A stretch of 48,811 nucleotides of DNA from Paracoccus lichenicola (GTDB lineage Bacteria; Pseudomonadota; Alphaproteobacteria; Rhodobacterales; Rhodobacteraceae): positions 1-48,811 of the forward strand of contig NZ_WMBT01000012.1 in the NCBI RefSeq assembly GCF_009708075.1, in the 5' to 3' direction. The position numbers and the translations under genes were made by a program. The notes beneath the pieces were generated by a model, which was given only the letters and a program-made list of their open reading frames with translations, made no database searches and was not told the DNA's origin. Below, piece after piece: positions 1 to 8,490 of this stretch (position 1 is the first letter of the stretch; each line of letters starts with the position of its first letter).

Positions 1-153
1 GATGTGCGCGCCGACCTCGGACCCCTTCTCCAGCACCACCACCGACAGGTCCGGATCCACCTGCTTCAGACGGATCGCCGCCGACAGCCCCGAAGGCCCC
101 GCCCCCACGATCACAACGTCGTAGTCCATCGACTCGCGGATCATCTCGGTCAT
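1..153 (-). CDS. Electron transfer flavoprotein-ubiquinone oxidoreductase (N-terminal part only)
   Basis: Only the first 51 codons are inside the window; the gene runs off the left edge. The N-terminus shows an FAD-binding dinucleotide fold ([15 protein letters not shown] at about residues 11-25), followed by [11 protein letters not shown], which is characteristic of ETF:quinone oxidoreductase. The family passes electrons from reduced ETF, loaded by acyl-CoA dehydrogenases, through FAD and a [4Fe-4S] cluster into the membrane quinone pool. The start ATG (151-153) has a GGGAG-type ribosome site just upstream. It is the last visible gene of the minus-strand operon beginning at 6360, which suits an electron sink for the many acyl-CoA dehydrogenases in this window. 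Confidence 0.85.
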   Translation of the reverse strand, partial: MTEMIRESMDYDVVIVGAGPSGLSAAIRLKQVDPDLSVVVLEKGSEVGAHI

Positions 154-257
154 GGCTCGTCATTCTCCCTTGGTTCGCCGGTCTCCGCGAAGCGGCTTTC
201 CCTGCCTTCCTGCCTGCCGCCTGCTGGACAGGCGCCGAGCGGAACCCGCTGGTTCCC

Positions 258-1175
258 TCAGACGGGATCCCAGGTGAAAACGTCGCCCGACTTGTGCAGC
301 GGATAGAAATCGTTGCGGAACATGGGGAACACCCGTTCCGCCACGGTTTCCGGCGTCCAGCCGTCCGCGGTATGCGCGGTGCGGATCGGGCGCGGCTGCG
401 AGAACAGGTAGATCTCGTTGTTGCGCACGCCGAAGATCTGGCCCGTCACCTCCTTGCCCGCGTCCGAGGTCAGGGCCACGACGAAGGGCGCGATCTTTTC
501 GGCGACCAGCTTCTTCAGCCCCTCGACCCGCTTCTTCTGCTCGGGCGTTTCGTCGGGGATCGAGGACACCATCCGCGTCCAGGCGAACGGCGCGACCGCG
601 TTCGAGCGCACGCCGAAACGCTGCATGTCGATGGCGATGCATTTCGACAGGCCGACGATGCCCAGCTTGGCCGCCGCGTAGTTCGCCTGGCCCAGGTTGC
701 CGATCAGCCCCGAAGTCGAGGTCATGTGGACAAAGGCCCCGGACTCCTGCGCCTTGAAATGCGGCGCGGCGGCGCGGCTGACATTGAAGGTGCCCTTCAG
801 GTGCACCTGGATGACCGCGTCGAATTCCTCCTGGGACATGCGGTGGAACAGCACGTCGCGCAGGTTGCCGGCATTGTTCACGACCGCGTCGATGCGTCCG
901 AAGCTGTCCAGCGCCGCCTGCACCATCGCCTGCGCGCCGTCCCAGTCGGCCACCGAATGGGCATCGGCGATGGCCTGGCCGCCTGCGGCCGTGATCTCGG
1001 CCACGACCTCCTGCGCGGGGCTGAGGCCGGTTTCCGAGGCGCCGCTCAGCGCCACGCCCAGATCGTTGACCACCACGGCGGCCCCGGCCCGCGCCATGTC
1101 CACCGCGATGCCGCGCCCGACACCGCGGCCCGCACCGGTCACGACGACGACCTTGCCCTGCATCAGACCCGTCAT
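258..1175 (-). CDS. SDR-family (3R)-hydroxyacyl-CoA dehydrogenase, MFE-2/HSD17B4-like
   Basis: 305-residue short-chain dehydrogenase/reductase. It has the NAD(P)-binding glycine motif TGAGRGVG (13-20), NNAG (100-103) and a catalytic Ser153-Tyr166-Lys170 set. Its length, with an extended C-terminal tail, and its overall sequence resemble the dehydrogenase domain of peroxisomal multifunctional enzyme 2 rather than the 250-residue FabG type. Expected reaction: NAD-dependent oxidation of (3R)-hydroxyacyl-CoA to 3-ketoacyl-CoA. It lies 11 bases downstream of the acyl-CoA dehydrogenase gene in the same operon, and the stand-alone hydratase-2 proteins at 7537 and 19015 could supply its (3R)-hydroxy substrate (inference). 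A second in-frame Met at residue 5 is a possible alternative start. Confidence 0.85.
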   Translation of the reverse strand: MTGLMQGKVVVVTGAGRGVGRGIAVDMARAGAAVVVNDLGVALSGASETGLSPAQEVVAEITAAGGQAIADAHSVADWDGAQAMVQAALDSFGRIDAVVNNAGNLRDVLFHRMSQEEFDAVIQVHLKGTFNVSRAAAPHFKAQESGAFVHMTSTSGLIGNLGQANYAAAKLGIVGLSKCIAIDMQRFGVRSNAVAPFAWTRMVSSIPDETPEQKKRVEGLKKLVAEKIAPFVVALTSDAGKEVTGQIFGVRNNEIYLFSQPRPIRTAHTADGWTPETVAERVFPMFRNDFYPLHKSGDVFTWDPV

Positions 1176-1186
1176 GGCGTAACTCC

Positions 1187-2374
1187 TCAGTAGGATTTCG
1201 GCAGGCCGAGAACCTTCTCGGCGATGAAGCTGGCGATCAGCTGTTCGGTGATCGGGGCGATGCGGGTCACCGTGACCTCGCGGAACAGCCGCTCGACATG
1301 GTATTCCTTGGCATAGCCAAAGCCGCCCAGGGTGAAGACCGCCCTTTCGCAGGCCTCGTAGCCGGCCCGCGCGCCCAGGAACTTTGCGGTGTTCGCCTCG
1401 GCCCCGCAGGGCTTGCCGGCGTCGTAAAGCTCGGCCGCCTTCATGGCCATCAGCCAGGCAGCTTCCAGATACATCCAGCGTTCGGCCAGCGGATGCTGGA
1501 TGCCCTGGTTCTGGCCGATGGGCCGGTCGAAGACCACCCGCTCCTTGGCGTATTGCGTGGCGCGGCGCAGCGCGTCCTGGCCGATGCCGATGGCCTCGAC
1601 CGCGATCAGCACCCGCTCGGGGTTGAGGCTGTCGAGGATGTAGCCGAAGCCCCGGCCTTCCTCGCCGATGCGATGCTCGTCGGGGATGAACAGGTCGTCG
1701 ATGAAGATCGCGTTGGAATCCACGGCCTTGCGGCCCATCTTGGGGATGCGCCGCACGTCGATCTTGCTGCGGTCAAGGTCGGTATAGAAGATGGTGATGC
1801 CGTCGGTCGGACGCTTGCAGTCCTCGTATTTCGTGGTCCGGGTCAGCAGCATGATCTTGTTGGCGACCTGAGCGGTCGAGGTCCAGACCTTCTGGCCGTT
1901 CACGCGATATCCGCCCGGCACCTTTTCGGCGAAGGTCTTGATGCGGGTGGTGTTCAGGCCGGCGTCGGGTTCGGTAAAGCCGAAGGCCACCTGGTCCGAT
2001 CCGGCGATCAGGTTCGGGATCCATTCCGCCTTCTGTTCGGGCGTGCCGTGAACCACGATCGGATGCGGCCCGAACAGGTTGATATGCACCGACGATGTCG
2101 CGGCCATGCCGCCGCCGTGGCTGGCGACCTCGTGCATCATGATCGCGGCCTCGGTCACGCCAAGGCCGGCGCCGCCGTATTCCTCGGGCATGGTGATGCC
2201 CAGCCAGCCGGCATCGGCCATCGCGCGGTGGTATTCGCGGGGAAACACCCCGTCCTCGTCGCGCGCGAGCCAGTAGTCGGCATCGAAGCGCGAGGCGACG
2301 GCGCGCACGCCTTCGCGGATCGCGGCGCGGGTTTCGGCCAGTTCCTCGGCGGATTGGTTCGTGGTCTGCAACAT
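1187..2374 (-). CDS. Acyl-CoA dehydrogenase (LCAD/IVD-type active site)
   Basis: 395-residue FAD-dependent acyl-CoA dehydrogenase with the usual three-domain layout: N-terminal helical domain, middle beta domain (FGFTEPDAG at about 132-139, then W164-T-S) and C-terminal helical domain. The general base appears to be Glu253 in NPERVLIA, the position used by long-chain and isovaleryl-CoA dehydrogenases. The common C-terminal EGT motif is replaced by RIAPITEQ. The open frame continues far upstream, but that part reads antisense-like protein. The ATG at 2374 is chosen because it lies two bases after the stop of the CitE-like gene and starts a normal-length protein. It would create an alpha,beta-unsaturated acyl-CoA for the MaoC hydratase of the operon. 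Substrate unknown. Confidence 0.88.
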   Translation of the reverse strand: MLQTTNQSAEELAETRAAIREGVRAVASRFDADYWLARDEDGVFPREYHRAMADAGWLGITMPEEYGGAGLGVTEAAIMMHEVASHGGGMAATSSVHINLFGPHPIVVHGTPEQKAEWIPNLIAGSDQVAFGFTEPDAGLNTTRIKTFAEKVPGGYRVNGQKVWTSTAQVANKIMLLTRTTKYEDCKRPTDGITIFYTDLDRSKIDVRRIPKMGRKAVDSNAIFIDDLFIPDEHRIGEEGRGFGYILDSLNPERVLIAVEAIGIGQDALRRATQYAKERVVFDRPIGQNQGIQHPLAERWMYLEAAWLMAMKAAELYDAGKPCGAEANTAKFLGARAGYEACERAVFTLGGFGYAKEYHVERLFREVTVTRIAPITEQLIASFIAEKVLGLPKSY

Positions 2375-2376
2375 GG

Positions 2377-3252
2377 TTATCCTTTCCGCACGCTGGCGAG
2401 GGTTCGCCGCGCCTGCTTCAAATGGGGGATGTCGTACATCTTGCCGTCGATGCCGATCGTGCCGAGGCCGGGATCGGCATCGAAGGCGGCCACGATGCGG
2501 GCGGCCAGCGCCAGATCCTCGTCCGAGGGGGCAAAGGCCCGGTTGATGGGTTCCACCTGGGCCGGGTGGATGGCCAGCCTGCCGGCAAAGCCGTCGCGGC
2601 GCGAAATCCCGCAAGCCTCGACCAACCCGGATTCGTTGCGGAAATCGGCGAAAAGCGTGTCCAGCGCCGGCACCTCGGCCGCAGCCGCGGCCATCAGGCA
2701 CAGGCTGCGGGCCAGTTGATAGGGCTGCGACCAGTCGCCGGCCGCATCCTTGTTCGAGACGGCGCCCACGACCGCCGACAGATCCTCGGCCCCCCAGGTC
2801 AGCGCGGCCAGCCGCGGATGCGCGGGCGCATAGGAACCGAGGTTGAACATCGCCTGTGCGGTTTCCGTCGCCACAACGATGATGCGGATCCCCCCGGCCG
2901 GCAGACCGGCGCGGGTCTCCAGCGCGTCGAGGTAATGGCCCACCCGCGCGACATCCTGCCCGCCGTTGGCCTTGGGCAGCATGATCCCCGCCAGTCCCGG
3001 CCGGACCACGGCCGCCAGATCGGCCAGCGTCAGGCCGCTGTCCAGCGCGTTGATGCGGACCCACAGCGCGGGTCCGTCCAGCCCCTCGTCCAGCCATCCG
3101 GCCACCATCGCGCGGGCGGCGTCCTTGTTCGGTGGCGCCACGCTGTCTTCCAGGTCGAGGATCAGCCCGTCGGACGCGGTGTCGCGCGCCTTGCGGTATT
3201 TCTTCTCGCTGTCGGCGGGAACGAACAGCAGGGAACGCAGCCCGGCGGTCAT
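2377..3252 (-). CDS. CitE-like HpcH/HpaI-family acyl-CoA lyase
   Basis: 291-residue TIM-barrel protein of the citrate lyase beta-subunit-like family. It begins LRSLLFVPADSEKKY and carries the Mg-binding LDLEDSV segment (about 29-36), WVRIN, MLPKANG and WGAEDLS motifs. Relatives cleave or form (3S)-malyl-CoA, beta-methylmalyl-CoA or citramalyl-CoA, or hydrolyse malyl-CoA. The start is fixed by an ATGA overlap with the stop of the MaoC gene (3249-3252); an in-frame Met 12 codons upstream would lie inside that gene. A MaoC hydratase plus CitE lyase pair recalls mesaconyl-CoA hydratase plus methylmalyl-CoA lyase of Rhodobacterales, but this lyase could equally act on a pathway-specific 3-hydroxyacyl-CoA. 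Exact reaction not assignable. Confidence 0.85.
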   Translation of the reverse strand: MTAGLRSLLFVPADSEKKYRKARDTASDGLILDLEDSVAPPNKDAARAMVAGWLDEGLDGPALWVRINALDSGLTLADLAAVVRPGLAGIMLPKANGGQDVARVGHYLDALETRAGLPAGGIRIIVVATETAQAMFNLGSYAPAHPRLAALTWGAEDLSAVVGAVSNKDAAGDWSQPYQLARSLCLMAAAAAEVPALDTLFADFRNESGLVEACGISRRDGFAGRLAIHPAQVEPINRAFAPSDEDLALAARIVAAFDADPGLGTIGIDGKMYDIPHLKQARRTLASVRKG

Positions 3253-3701
3253 TCGGGCTGCCTCAGCATCAGCGCGTTGCGCAGGCATTGGCAGACGATC
3301 TCGTCGCGCTGATTCCAGCCGCGGTGCAGGAAGGTGACGATGCCCTGGGTCGGACGGCTCTTGGACACGCGCATGGCCCGGATCTCGGTCTCGGCGCGGA
3401 TGGTGTCGCCGATGAAGACCGGCTTGGGGAACTTCACCTCTTCCCAGCCAAGGTTGCCGACCGTGGTGCCCAGCGTCGTGTCGTTGACCGAGATGCCGAC
3501 CACCAGGCCCAGGGTGAAGACCGAATTGACCAGCGGCCGGCCGAATTCGGTGGTCTTGGCATATTCGTAGTCCAGATGGATCGCCGCCGTGTTCATCGTC
3601 AGGGTCGAGAACAGCGTGTTATCCATTTCGGTCACGGTGCGGCGCACGGCATGGGAAATGACCTCGCCGATGCTGAAGCCTTCGTAATAGCGTCCTGCCA
3701 T
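3249..3701 (-). CDS. MaoC-family enoyl-CoA hydratase (single hotdog)
   Basis: 150-residue single-hotdog protein with a MaoC-type hydratase pattern: helix and loop MDNTLFSTLTMN followed by the catalytic-region His42 in AAIHLDYEYA, then the core strand segment LVVGISVND. Family members add water to trans-2-enoyl-CoA or mesaconyl-CoA-type substrates. It lies 15 bases downstream of the thiolase gene and overlaps the CitE-like lyase start by four bases (ATGA), so the two are probably translationally coupled and act in succession, hydration followed by C-C cleavage (inference). The ATG at 3701 has a GGGAGGA-like ribosome site upstream. Confidence 0.87.
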   Translation of the reverse strand: MAGRYYEGFSIGEVISHAVRRTVTEMDNTLFSTLTMNTAAIHLDYEYAKTTEFGRPLVNSVFTLGLVVGISVNDTTLGTTVGNLGWEEVKFPKPVFIGDTIRAETEIRAMRVSKSRPTQGIVTFLHRGWNQRDEIVCQCLRNALMLRQPE

Positions 3702-3716
3702 GATTTCCTCCCAGAA

Positions 3717-4913
3717 CTACAGGCGGCCCAGAACCGAAACCGCGACCACCGAATTCGAGGGCTGGCCGCCAAGGTTATGCGTCAGGCCGAAGTCGATGTT
3801 GTCCAGCTGGCGCGCCCCGGCCCTGCCCTGAAGCTGGTTGTAGACCTCGTATGCCATGCGCAGGCCCGAGGCGCCGACCGGATGGCCGAAGCATTTCAGC
3901 CCGCCGTCCACCTGGCAAGGCACCGCGCCGTCGCGATCGAACCGGCCGTCCAGCACGTCGGCCACCGCCCGGCCGGGATCGGACAGGCCCAGATCCTCCA
4001 TCGCCACCAGTTCGGTGATGGAAAAACAGTCGTGCACCTCGGTCAGCCCCAGGTCGCGGCGGGGATCGGAAATCCCCGCCTCCTCGTAGGCGCGGGCCGA
4101 GGCGATGCGGGTGTTGCGGACGTAGGATCCGTCCCACTCGCCATACTGCATCTCCCACCCGTTCGAGGCGCAGACCTGCACCGACTTGACCGAGACGAGC
4201 GCGTCGCGGCCCAGGCTGCGGGCGATCTCGGGCGTGGTGACGATGGCGGCGGCCGCCCCGTCCGAAACGCCGCAGCAGTCGAACAGGCCCAGCGGGTCGG
4301 CGATCAGGGGCGCATGGAGGATGGTTTCCATCGACACCGGCTTGCGCAGATGCGCCTTTTCCGACAGCGCGCCGTTCTGGTGCGATTTCCACGACACATG
4401 CGCCATGGCGCGCTTCAGGTCGCCCGCGTCGATGCCGTGGCGCGCCGCATAGGCGCCGGCCAGCTGCGCGAAGGTGCCGGGTGCCGAGCCATAGGGCATC
4501 CACAGGTCGTTGACCGACCCCTTGGTGCGGATCGGCAACCCGCCGAAGCCGGTATCCTTCAGCTTTTCGACCCCAAGCGCCAGGGCGATGTCCACCGCCC
4601 CCGAGGCCACCGCATAGGTCGCGGCGCGCAGCGCCTCGGTGCCGGTCGCGCACATGTTCTCGACCCGGGTGACCGGGATCGGCGGCAGCCGCAGCGCCGT
4701 GGCCAGCGGAATGGCCGAATTGCCGACGTTCACGTCGTCCAGCGCCGACCCCAGCCAGGCCGCGCCGATCTGGTCGCGCCCGATGCCGGCATCGGCCAGC
4801 GCCTCCTCGAAGGCTTCGGCCATCAGCATGTCCGAACTCATGTCCCAGCGTTCGCCGAAGCGGGTGCAGCCCATGCCGATGATGACGGCCTTGTCGCGGA
4901 TGCCTTGGGCCAT
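3717..4913 (-). CDS. SCPx-type thiolase / lipid-transfer-like acetyl-CoA acyltransferase
   Basis: 398-residue thiolase-superfamily protein of the sterol-carrier-protein-x type. The acyl-accepting Cys88 is in ENMCATGTEAL; the C-terminus has GHPVGASG with His344, then a THNLGGQPSNS tail in place of the second cysteine of classical biosynthetic thiolases. SCPx-type thiolases cleave branched 3-ketoacyl-CoAs, and some paralogs work with DUF35 partners as retro-aldolases in steroid side-chain degradation. The frame runs 49 codons upstream of the chosen ATG (4913), but that part lies in the neighbouring gene. The gene begins four bases after the stop of the HMG-CoA-synthase/OB-fold gene, so they probably form a functional pair (inference). 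Confidence 0.85.
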   Translation of the reverse strand: MAQGIRDKAVIIGMGCTRFGERWDMSSDMLMAEAFEEALADAGIGRDQIGAAWLGSALDDVNVGNSAIPLATALRLPPIPVTRVENMCATGTEALRAATYAVASGAVDIALALGVEKLKDTGFGGLPIRTKGSVNDLWMPYGSAPGTFAQLAGAYAARHGIDAGDLKRAMAHVSWKSHQNGALSEKAHLRKPVSMETILHAPLIADPLGLFDCCGVSDGAAAAIVTTPEIARSLGRDALVSVKSVQVCASNGWEMQYGEWDGSYVRNTRIASARAYEEAGISDPRRDLGLTEVHDCFSITELVAMEDLGLSDPGRAVADVLDGRFDRDGAVPCQVDGGLKCFGHPVGASGLRMAYEVYNQLQGRAGARQLDNIDFGLTHNLGGQPSNSVVAVSVLGRL

Positions 4914-4917
4914 GGGT

Positions 4918-6360
4918 CTACTCCTTTGCTGCAAGCTGCGGACGCGCCAGCGGCGCAGCCTTCCAGAAATAACTGCGGAACTGGCGCTGCCGGTCAATCG
5001 CCTTGATGCGGAACCGCATCCGCAAGGGGGCGCCCACCTCTTGCGCCGCGCCTTCGACATCGCAATGCTCCATCACGACGCGCGCGCCGTTCCCGAACTG
5101 CACCAGCCCGAAATGGAACGGCGGGTCCGGCGTGAAGTTCAGCCGGTCCGCCGTGATCGAGACCACGCGGGCCGGTTCGTCGCGCAGGATGACATCCTCG
5201 TAGACGCCCCGTTCGGCCAGGGCCGGGTTGACCGGCATCGGCGTCTTGGGGAACTGCACGTTGCCGCCCTGATCGCGGCCGCCGACAAAGCCGTGCATCT
5301 CGCGCCCGTGGCGCGCCAGCACGCTGGCCGAAACCTTCTGGTTCACCTCGGCCCGCGGCCCCCAGTCCAGGTCGATGCCGCCGGTCAGCGACAGCAGGCG
5401 CGAATAGCTGGTCAGCGGCGCGCCCTCGTCCAGCGCCCGGTGCGCGGAACGGCGATCGGACTTGGCCGTCACCTCCAGCACCAGCACGTCGCAGCCGTTG
5501 CCGCATCCCGCCAGCAGCACGATCTGGCCCGGCTCGGCCTGTTCCAGCGCCAGCGCCAGCCCGAAAAGCGGCGCGGCGGTGCCCAACTCGCCCGCCTCGG
5601 CGCCCAGCCGGTCGATGACGTTCGGCGCCGACAGGCCCAGCTTGCGCGCGGCAGCGGCATAAAGCCCCGAGACCGTCTCGGGCACCACGGCCAGCGCGAC
5701 ATCCTCGCCCCGCCGTCCCGCCTGGGCCAGCGCGGCCTGCGCGGCGGGAATCAGCGCCTCCGATACCATGACATCGCGGACAAACCGCTCCTCGGCGGCA
5801 TAGGGCAGGCCGCGCGACACCGAGGTATAGATGTCGAGCAGGTCGAGATTGACCCGCCCGGCGCCCAGCAGCCGCGCCACGCCCGACCCGTCGCCGACCA
5901 CGACGGCCGCCGCCCCGTCGCCCCAGGTCAGGTGGGCCGCGCTGCCCGGCTGGGCGGCGCGCCTTTCGCCCGCCGCGATCAGTTCGTCGCCTTCCGGGCC
6001 GCGCAAGGCCCGCAGCAGGGCGGACACGGCCGTCCGCCGGCAGTTCGCCAGATCGGCCGTTTCCACGTCGCGGGCAAGGTGCAGCGCCTCGGCCAGCAGC
6101 ACCGCCTGCGAACGGTCGGAGAAGGCCGGAGAGGTCGAGGCGAACACGACCCTTGCAACCGTGCCGGCGCCTTGCGCAAGGGCCTCGCGCGCCGCCTCGA
6201 CCCCCTGGGTCAAGGCATCCTCGTCCCAGCCGGCGACTGCGCGGCGGCCCTTGCCGTTGCCGCCCAGGCCGGACCATGCCAGTTCGGCCCGCGCGGCCTT
6301 CCGCTCGAACCGCAGCAAGGGCAGGTAAGCGCCGGTGCTCTTGATGGATCTGTTCGCCAT
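4918..6360 (-). CDS. HMG-CoA-synthase-like thiolase-fold protein fused to a C-terminal OB-fold (DUF35) domain
   Basis: 480 residues. Residues about 1-340 are a thiolase-fold/3-hydroxy-3-methylglutaryl-CoA-synthase-like domain, with candidate nucleophile Cys107 in DLANCRRTAVSALL and GDGAAAVVVGD near 155. The C-terminal ~120 residues (about 355-475) look like a DUF35 acyl-CoA-binding OB-fold, without the CxxC zinc ribbon often seen in stand-alone DUF35 proteins. Such fusions occur in branched or steroid acyl-CoA pathways, where thiolase and DUF35 proteins form complexes. The ATG at 6360 is preferred over one six codons upstream because GGAGG lies about six bases before it. It is the first gene of the minus-strand operon; an operator palindrome lies 44 bases upstream (6404-6415). 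Confidence 0.8.
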   Translation of the reverse strand: MANRSIKSTGAYLPLLRFERKAARAELAWSGLGGNGKGRRAVAGWDEDALTQGVEAAREALAQGAGTVARVVFASTSPAFSDRSQAVLLAEALHLARDVETADLANCRRTAVSALLRALRGPEGDELIAAGERRAAQPGSAAHLTWGDGAAAVVVGDGSGVARLLGAGRVNLDLLDIYTSVSRGLPYAAEERFVRDVMVSEALIPAAQAALAQAGRRGEDVALAVVPETVSGLYAAAARKLGLSAPNVIDRLGAEAGELGTAAPLFGLALALEQAEPGQIVLLAGCGNGCDVLVLEVTAKSDRRSAHRALDEGAPLTSYSRLLSLTGGIDLDWGPRAEVNQKVSASVLARHGREMHGFVGGRDQGGNVQFPKTPMPVNPALAERGVYEDVILRDEPARVVSITADRLNFTPDPPFHFGLVQFGNGARVVMEHCDVEGAAQEVGAPLRMRFRIKAIDRQRQFRSYFWKAAPLARPQLAAKE

Positions 6361-6403
6361 GCCTTTTCCTCCGTGCAAGGCAAATATGCACTAATGTATA
6401 CGA

Positions 6404-6415
6404 TACGCAAGCATA
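6404..6415. promoter_or_regulatory. Operator-like palindrome, TACGCAAGCATA
   Basis: Copy A of the cluster-wide element with consensus TAYGCTAGCRTA. It sits in the AT-rich divergent region between the HMG-CoA-synthase-like gene (start 6360, minus) and the phosphotransferase gene (start 6519, plus), and could control both directions. Confidence 0.6.
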
Positions 6416-6518
6416 ACATTCAGCTTGAATTATGTCCTGTGCTTTATAATATGGCAGCGGTCAACAGACCGTGCTGGCCTCGGCTGCCGCGCACATAACC
6501 CGCAGACAGGACGAGGAC

Positions 6519-7526
6519 ATGGAGTGGAGTTGGACCCAAGCCGGCACGGATCGGCTGATCAGCTGGCTCGAGGCCCGCGAACTGGCGCCTCGGGGCAGCC
6601 TGCCCCGGGTCAGGATCATCGGAGAAGGGCATTCCAATGTCACCTCGCTGGTGGATCTGGGGGATTCGCGGCTGATCGTCCGCCACCAGCCGGTGATTCG
6701 CGCCAATGCGCCGGACGTGCTGCGCGAGGCGCGCCATATCGCCAAGCTCAACGCCGCGGGCGTGCTGGCGCCGCGGGTCCTGGCGATGGCCGCCGCGGGC
6801 GAGGCGCTGGACGTGCCGCTGTACGTCATGGAGCATGTACCGGGCATCGTGGTGTCGGGCGACCTGCCCGAACCGTTGCGGCAGGACCCCCGCGGCATGG
6901 CCCATGCGATGATCGACGCGCTTGCGGATCTGCACGGCATCGACGCCGCCCGCGTCACCGCGCGCCCGCTGGACGACCCCGAGGCCAACCGCCAGCATCT
7001 TGCCATGCTGCGCGGCCTGATCGCGGACCTGGACGGCGACGAGGGCGCGGCCCTGCGCGCCATGGCCGAACGGCTGGCCGAACGGGTGCCCGATGCGGTC
7101 CGCCAATGCGTGGTTCACAGCGATTTCCGGCTGGGCAACCTGATGTGGGCTGCGGACCTGCCGGTCCGGCTGGCGACGGTGCTGGACTGGGAACTCAGCA
7201 CGGTGGGCGATCCGCGGCTGGACCTGGGCTATTTCATGATCGCCTATCCCGCGCCGGGGATCACCCGCACGCCGTTGCAGGATCTTGGCCGGGCGCTGTA
7301 CCAGGCGGACTTCCCGGCGGTGGCGGACCTGCTGGCCCGATACCGCGAACGCACGGGCCAGGGGCTGGCGGACCTGCCCTGGTTTGCCGCCTTCGTGTCC
7401 TGGAAGACCGCGGTGTTCTATGTCCTGTCGCGCCGGCGCGGCGAGGATTCTTATTACGACGACGACGCACATTGCCGCGCCTTCCTGGGCGCCAGCACCG
7501 ATTACCTGTCCCGCCGGGACACGTGA
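6519..7526 (+). CDS. ACAD10/LvaA-like acyl-CoA phosphotransferase (aminoglycoside phosphotransferase fold)
   Basis: 335 residues with the aminoglycoside-phosphotransferase kinase fold. Visible are the catalytic loop VVHSDFRLGNLM (H200, D202, N207) and the metal-binding region VLDWELSTVGDPRLDLG (D223). The sequence resembles the phosphotransferase domain of ACAD10/ACAD11 and bacterial LvaA, which phosphorylate the hydroxyl of 4-hydroxyacyl-CoAs so that an acyl-CoA dehydrogenase can eliminate phosphate. A role on a hydroxylated acyl-CoA here is inference. The ATG at 6519 has GGACGAGG just upstream; an earlier in-frame ATG at 6471 has poorer support. The next gene starts 10 bases after the stop. 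Confidence 0.82.
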   Translation: MEWSWTQAGTDRLISWLEARELAPRGSLPRVRIIGEGHSNVTSLVDLGDSRLIVRHQPVIRANAPDVLREARHIAKLNAAGVLAPRVLAMAAAGEALDVPLYVMEHVPGIVVSGDLPEPLRQDPRGMAHAMIDALADLHGIDAARVTARPLDDPEANRQHLAMLRGLIADLDGDEGAALRAMAERLAERVPDAVRQCVVHSDFRLGNLMWAADLPVRLATVLDWELSTVGDPRLDLGYFMIAYPAPGITRTPLQDLGRALYQADFPAVADLLARYRERTGQGLADLPWFAAFVSWKTAVFYVLSRRRGEDSYYDDDAHCRAFLGASTDYLSRRDT

Positions 7527-7536
7527 CGAGGGAAGA

Positions 7537-8430
7537 ATGGACATTGACGTATTGCGCCGCTTCCGGTTCGACGAGACCCGGCAAGGCTATTCCAACAAGG
7601 ACACCATCCTCTATGCCCTGGGCCTGGGCTTCGGCAGCGACCCGCTGAGCCGGGACGAGTTGCGCTTCACCTATGAGGAGGATCTTCGCGCCGTCCCCGC
7701 GATGGTCAATATCCTGGCCCATCCCGGCCTGTGGGTGCAACGCCCCGAACTGCGCCTGGGCTGGCAGAAGCTGCTTCATGCCGAGCAGCGTTTCGACATC
7801 CTCCGCCCCCTGCCGCCCGCGGGCGAGGTGATCGCGAAATACCGTGTCACCGGCGTCGTGGACCGCGGCGCGGCCAAGGGGGCATTGCTTTATCTGCGCA
7901 AGGATCTGCGCGATGCCGACGGCCAGCCGGTCGCACGGGTCAGCTCGACCTACATGCTGCGGGGCGATGGCGGCTGCGGCATGTTCGGCGCGCCCGAACC
8001 CGAACTGGCCCCCCTGCCCGAACGTGCGGCGGATCACGTCCTGCGCCAGCCCACCCTGCCGCAGCAGGCGTTGCTTTACCGGCTCAGCGGCGACATGAAC
8101 CCGCTTCATGCCAGCCCCGAACTGGCGCGGCAGGCCGGCTTCGACCGTCCGATCCTGCACGGGCTTTGCACGATGGGCATCGCCTGCCGGGCGCTGATGG
8201 CGGCGCTGTGCCCCGGCGCGCCCGAGCGGCTGCGGCACCTGTCCGTGCGCTTCTCGCGCCCCGTCTATCCCGGCGAAACGATCCAGACCGAGATCTTCGC
8301 CCTGGATGCGGGCGAGATCCGGTTTCGGTCCCGGGTGGTCGAACGCGATGTCGTCGTTCTGGATCGGGGGCGTGCGGAACTGTTGCCTGCGGTCCTGGCG
8401 GCTTCCAACGAGATGGAGGTCCTGCGCTAG
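7537..8430 (+). CDS. (R)-specific enoyl-CoA hydratase 2, double-hotdog MaoC type
   Basis: 297 residues with two hotdog repeats. The N-terminal half (GYSNKDTILYALGLGFG at about 17-33) matches the first hotdog of eukaryotic 2-enoyl-CoA hydratase 2. The C-terminal half carries the catalytic signature YRLSGDMNPLH (Asp186, His191) and then GFDRPILHGLCTMG, as in the hydratase domain of multifunctional enzyme 2. Expected product: (3R)-hydroxyacyl-CoA, a proper substrate for the SDR at 258-1175. Start ATG at 7537 follows GAGGGAAGA. A paralog is present at 19015. Confidence 0.87.
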   Translation: MDIDVLRRFRFDETRQGYSNKDTILYALGLGFGSDPLSRDELRFTYEEDLRAVPAMVNILAHPGLWVQRPELRLGWQKLLHAEQRFDILRPLPPAGEVIAKYRVTGVVDRGAAKGALLYLRKDLRDADGQPVARVSSTYMLRGDGGCGMFGAPEPELAPLPERAADHVLRQPTLPQQALLYRLSGDMNPLHASPELARQAGFDRPILHGLCTMGIACRALMAALCPGAPERLRHLSVRFSRPVYPGETIQTEIFALDAGEIRFRSRVVERDVVVLDRGRAELLPAVLAASNEMEVLR

Positions 8431-8490
8431 GCGCATGTCACCCGCCGGCCAAGGCGGCGGACGGAAACGCAACATGCCAAGGGAGAAAGC

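Noticed and set aside
2375..3097. N-terminal extension of the acyl-CoA dehydrogenase frame upstream of 2374
   Set aside because: The extension overlaps the CitE-like gene completely and encodes Arg/Gly-rich sequence without domain similarity; the ATG at 2374 gives a full-length enzyme.
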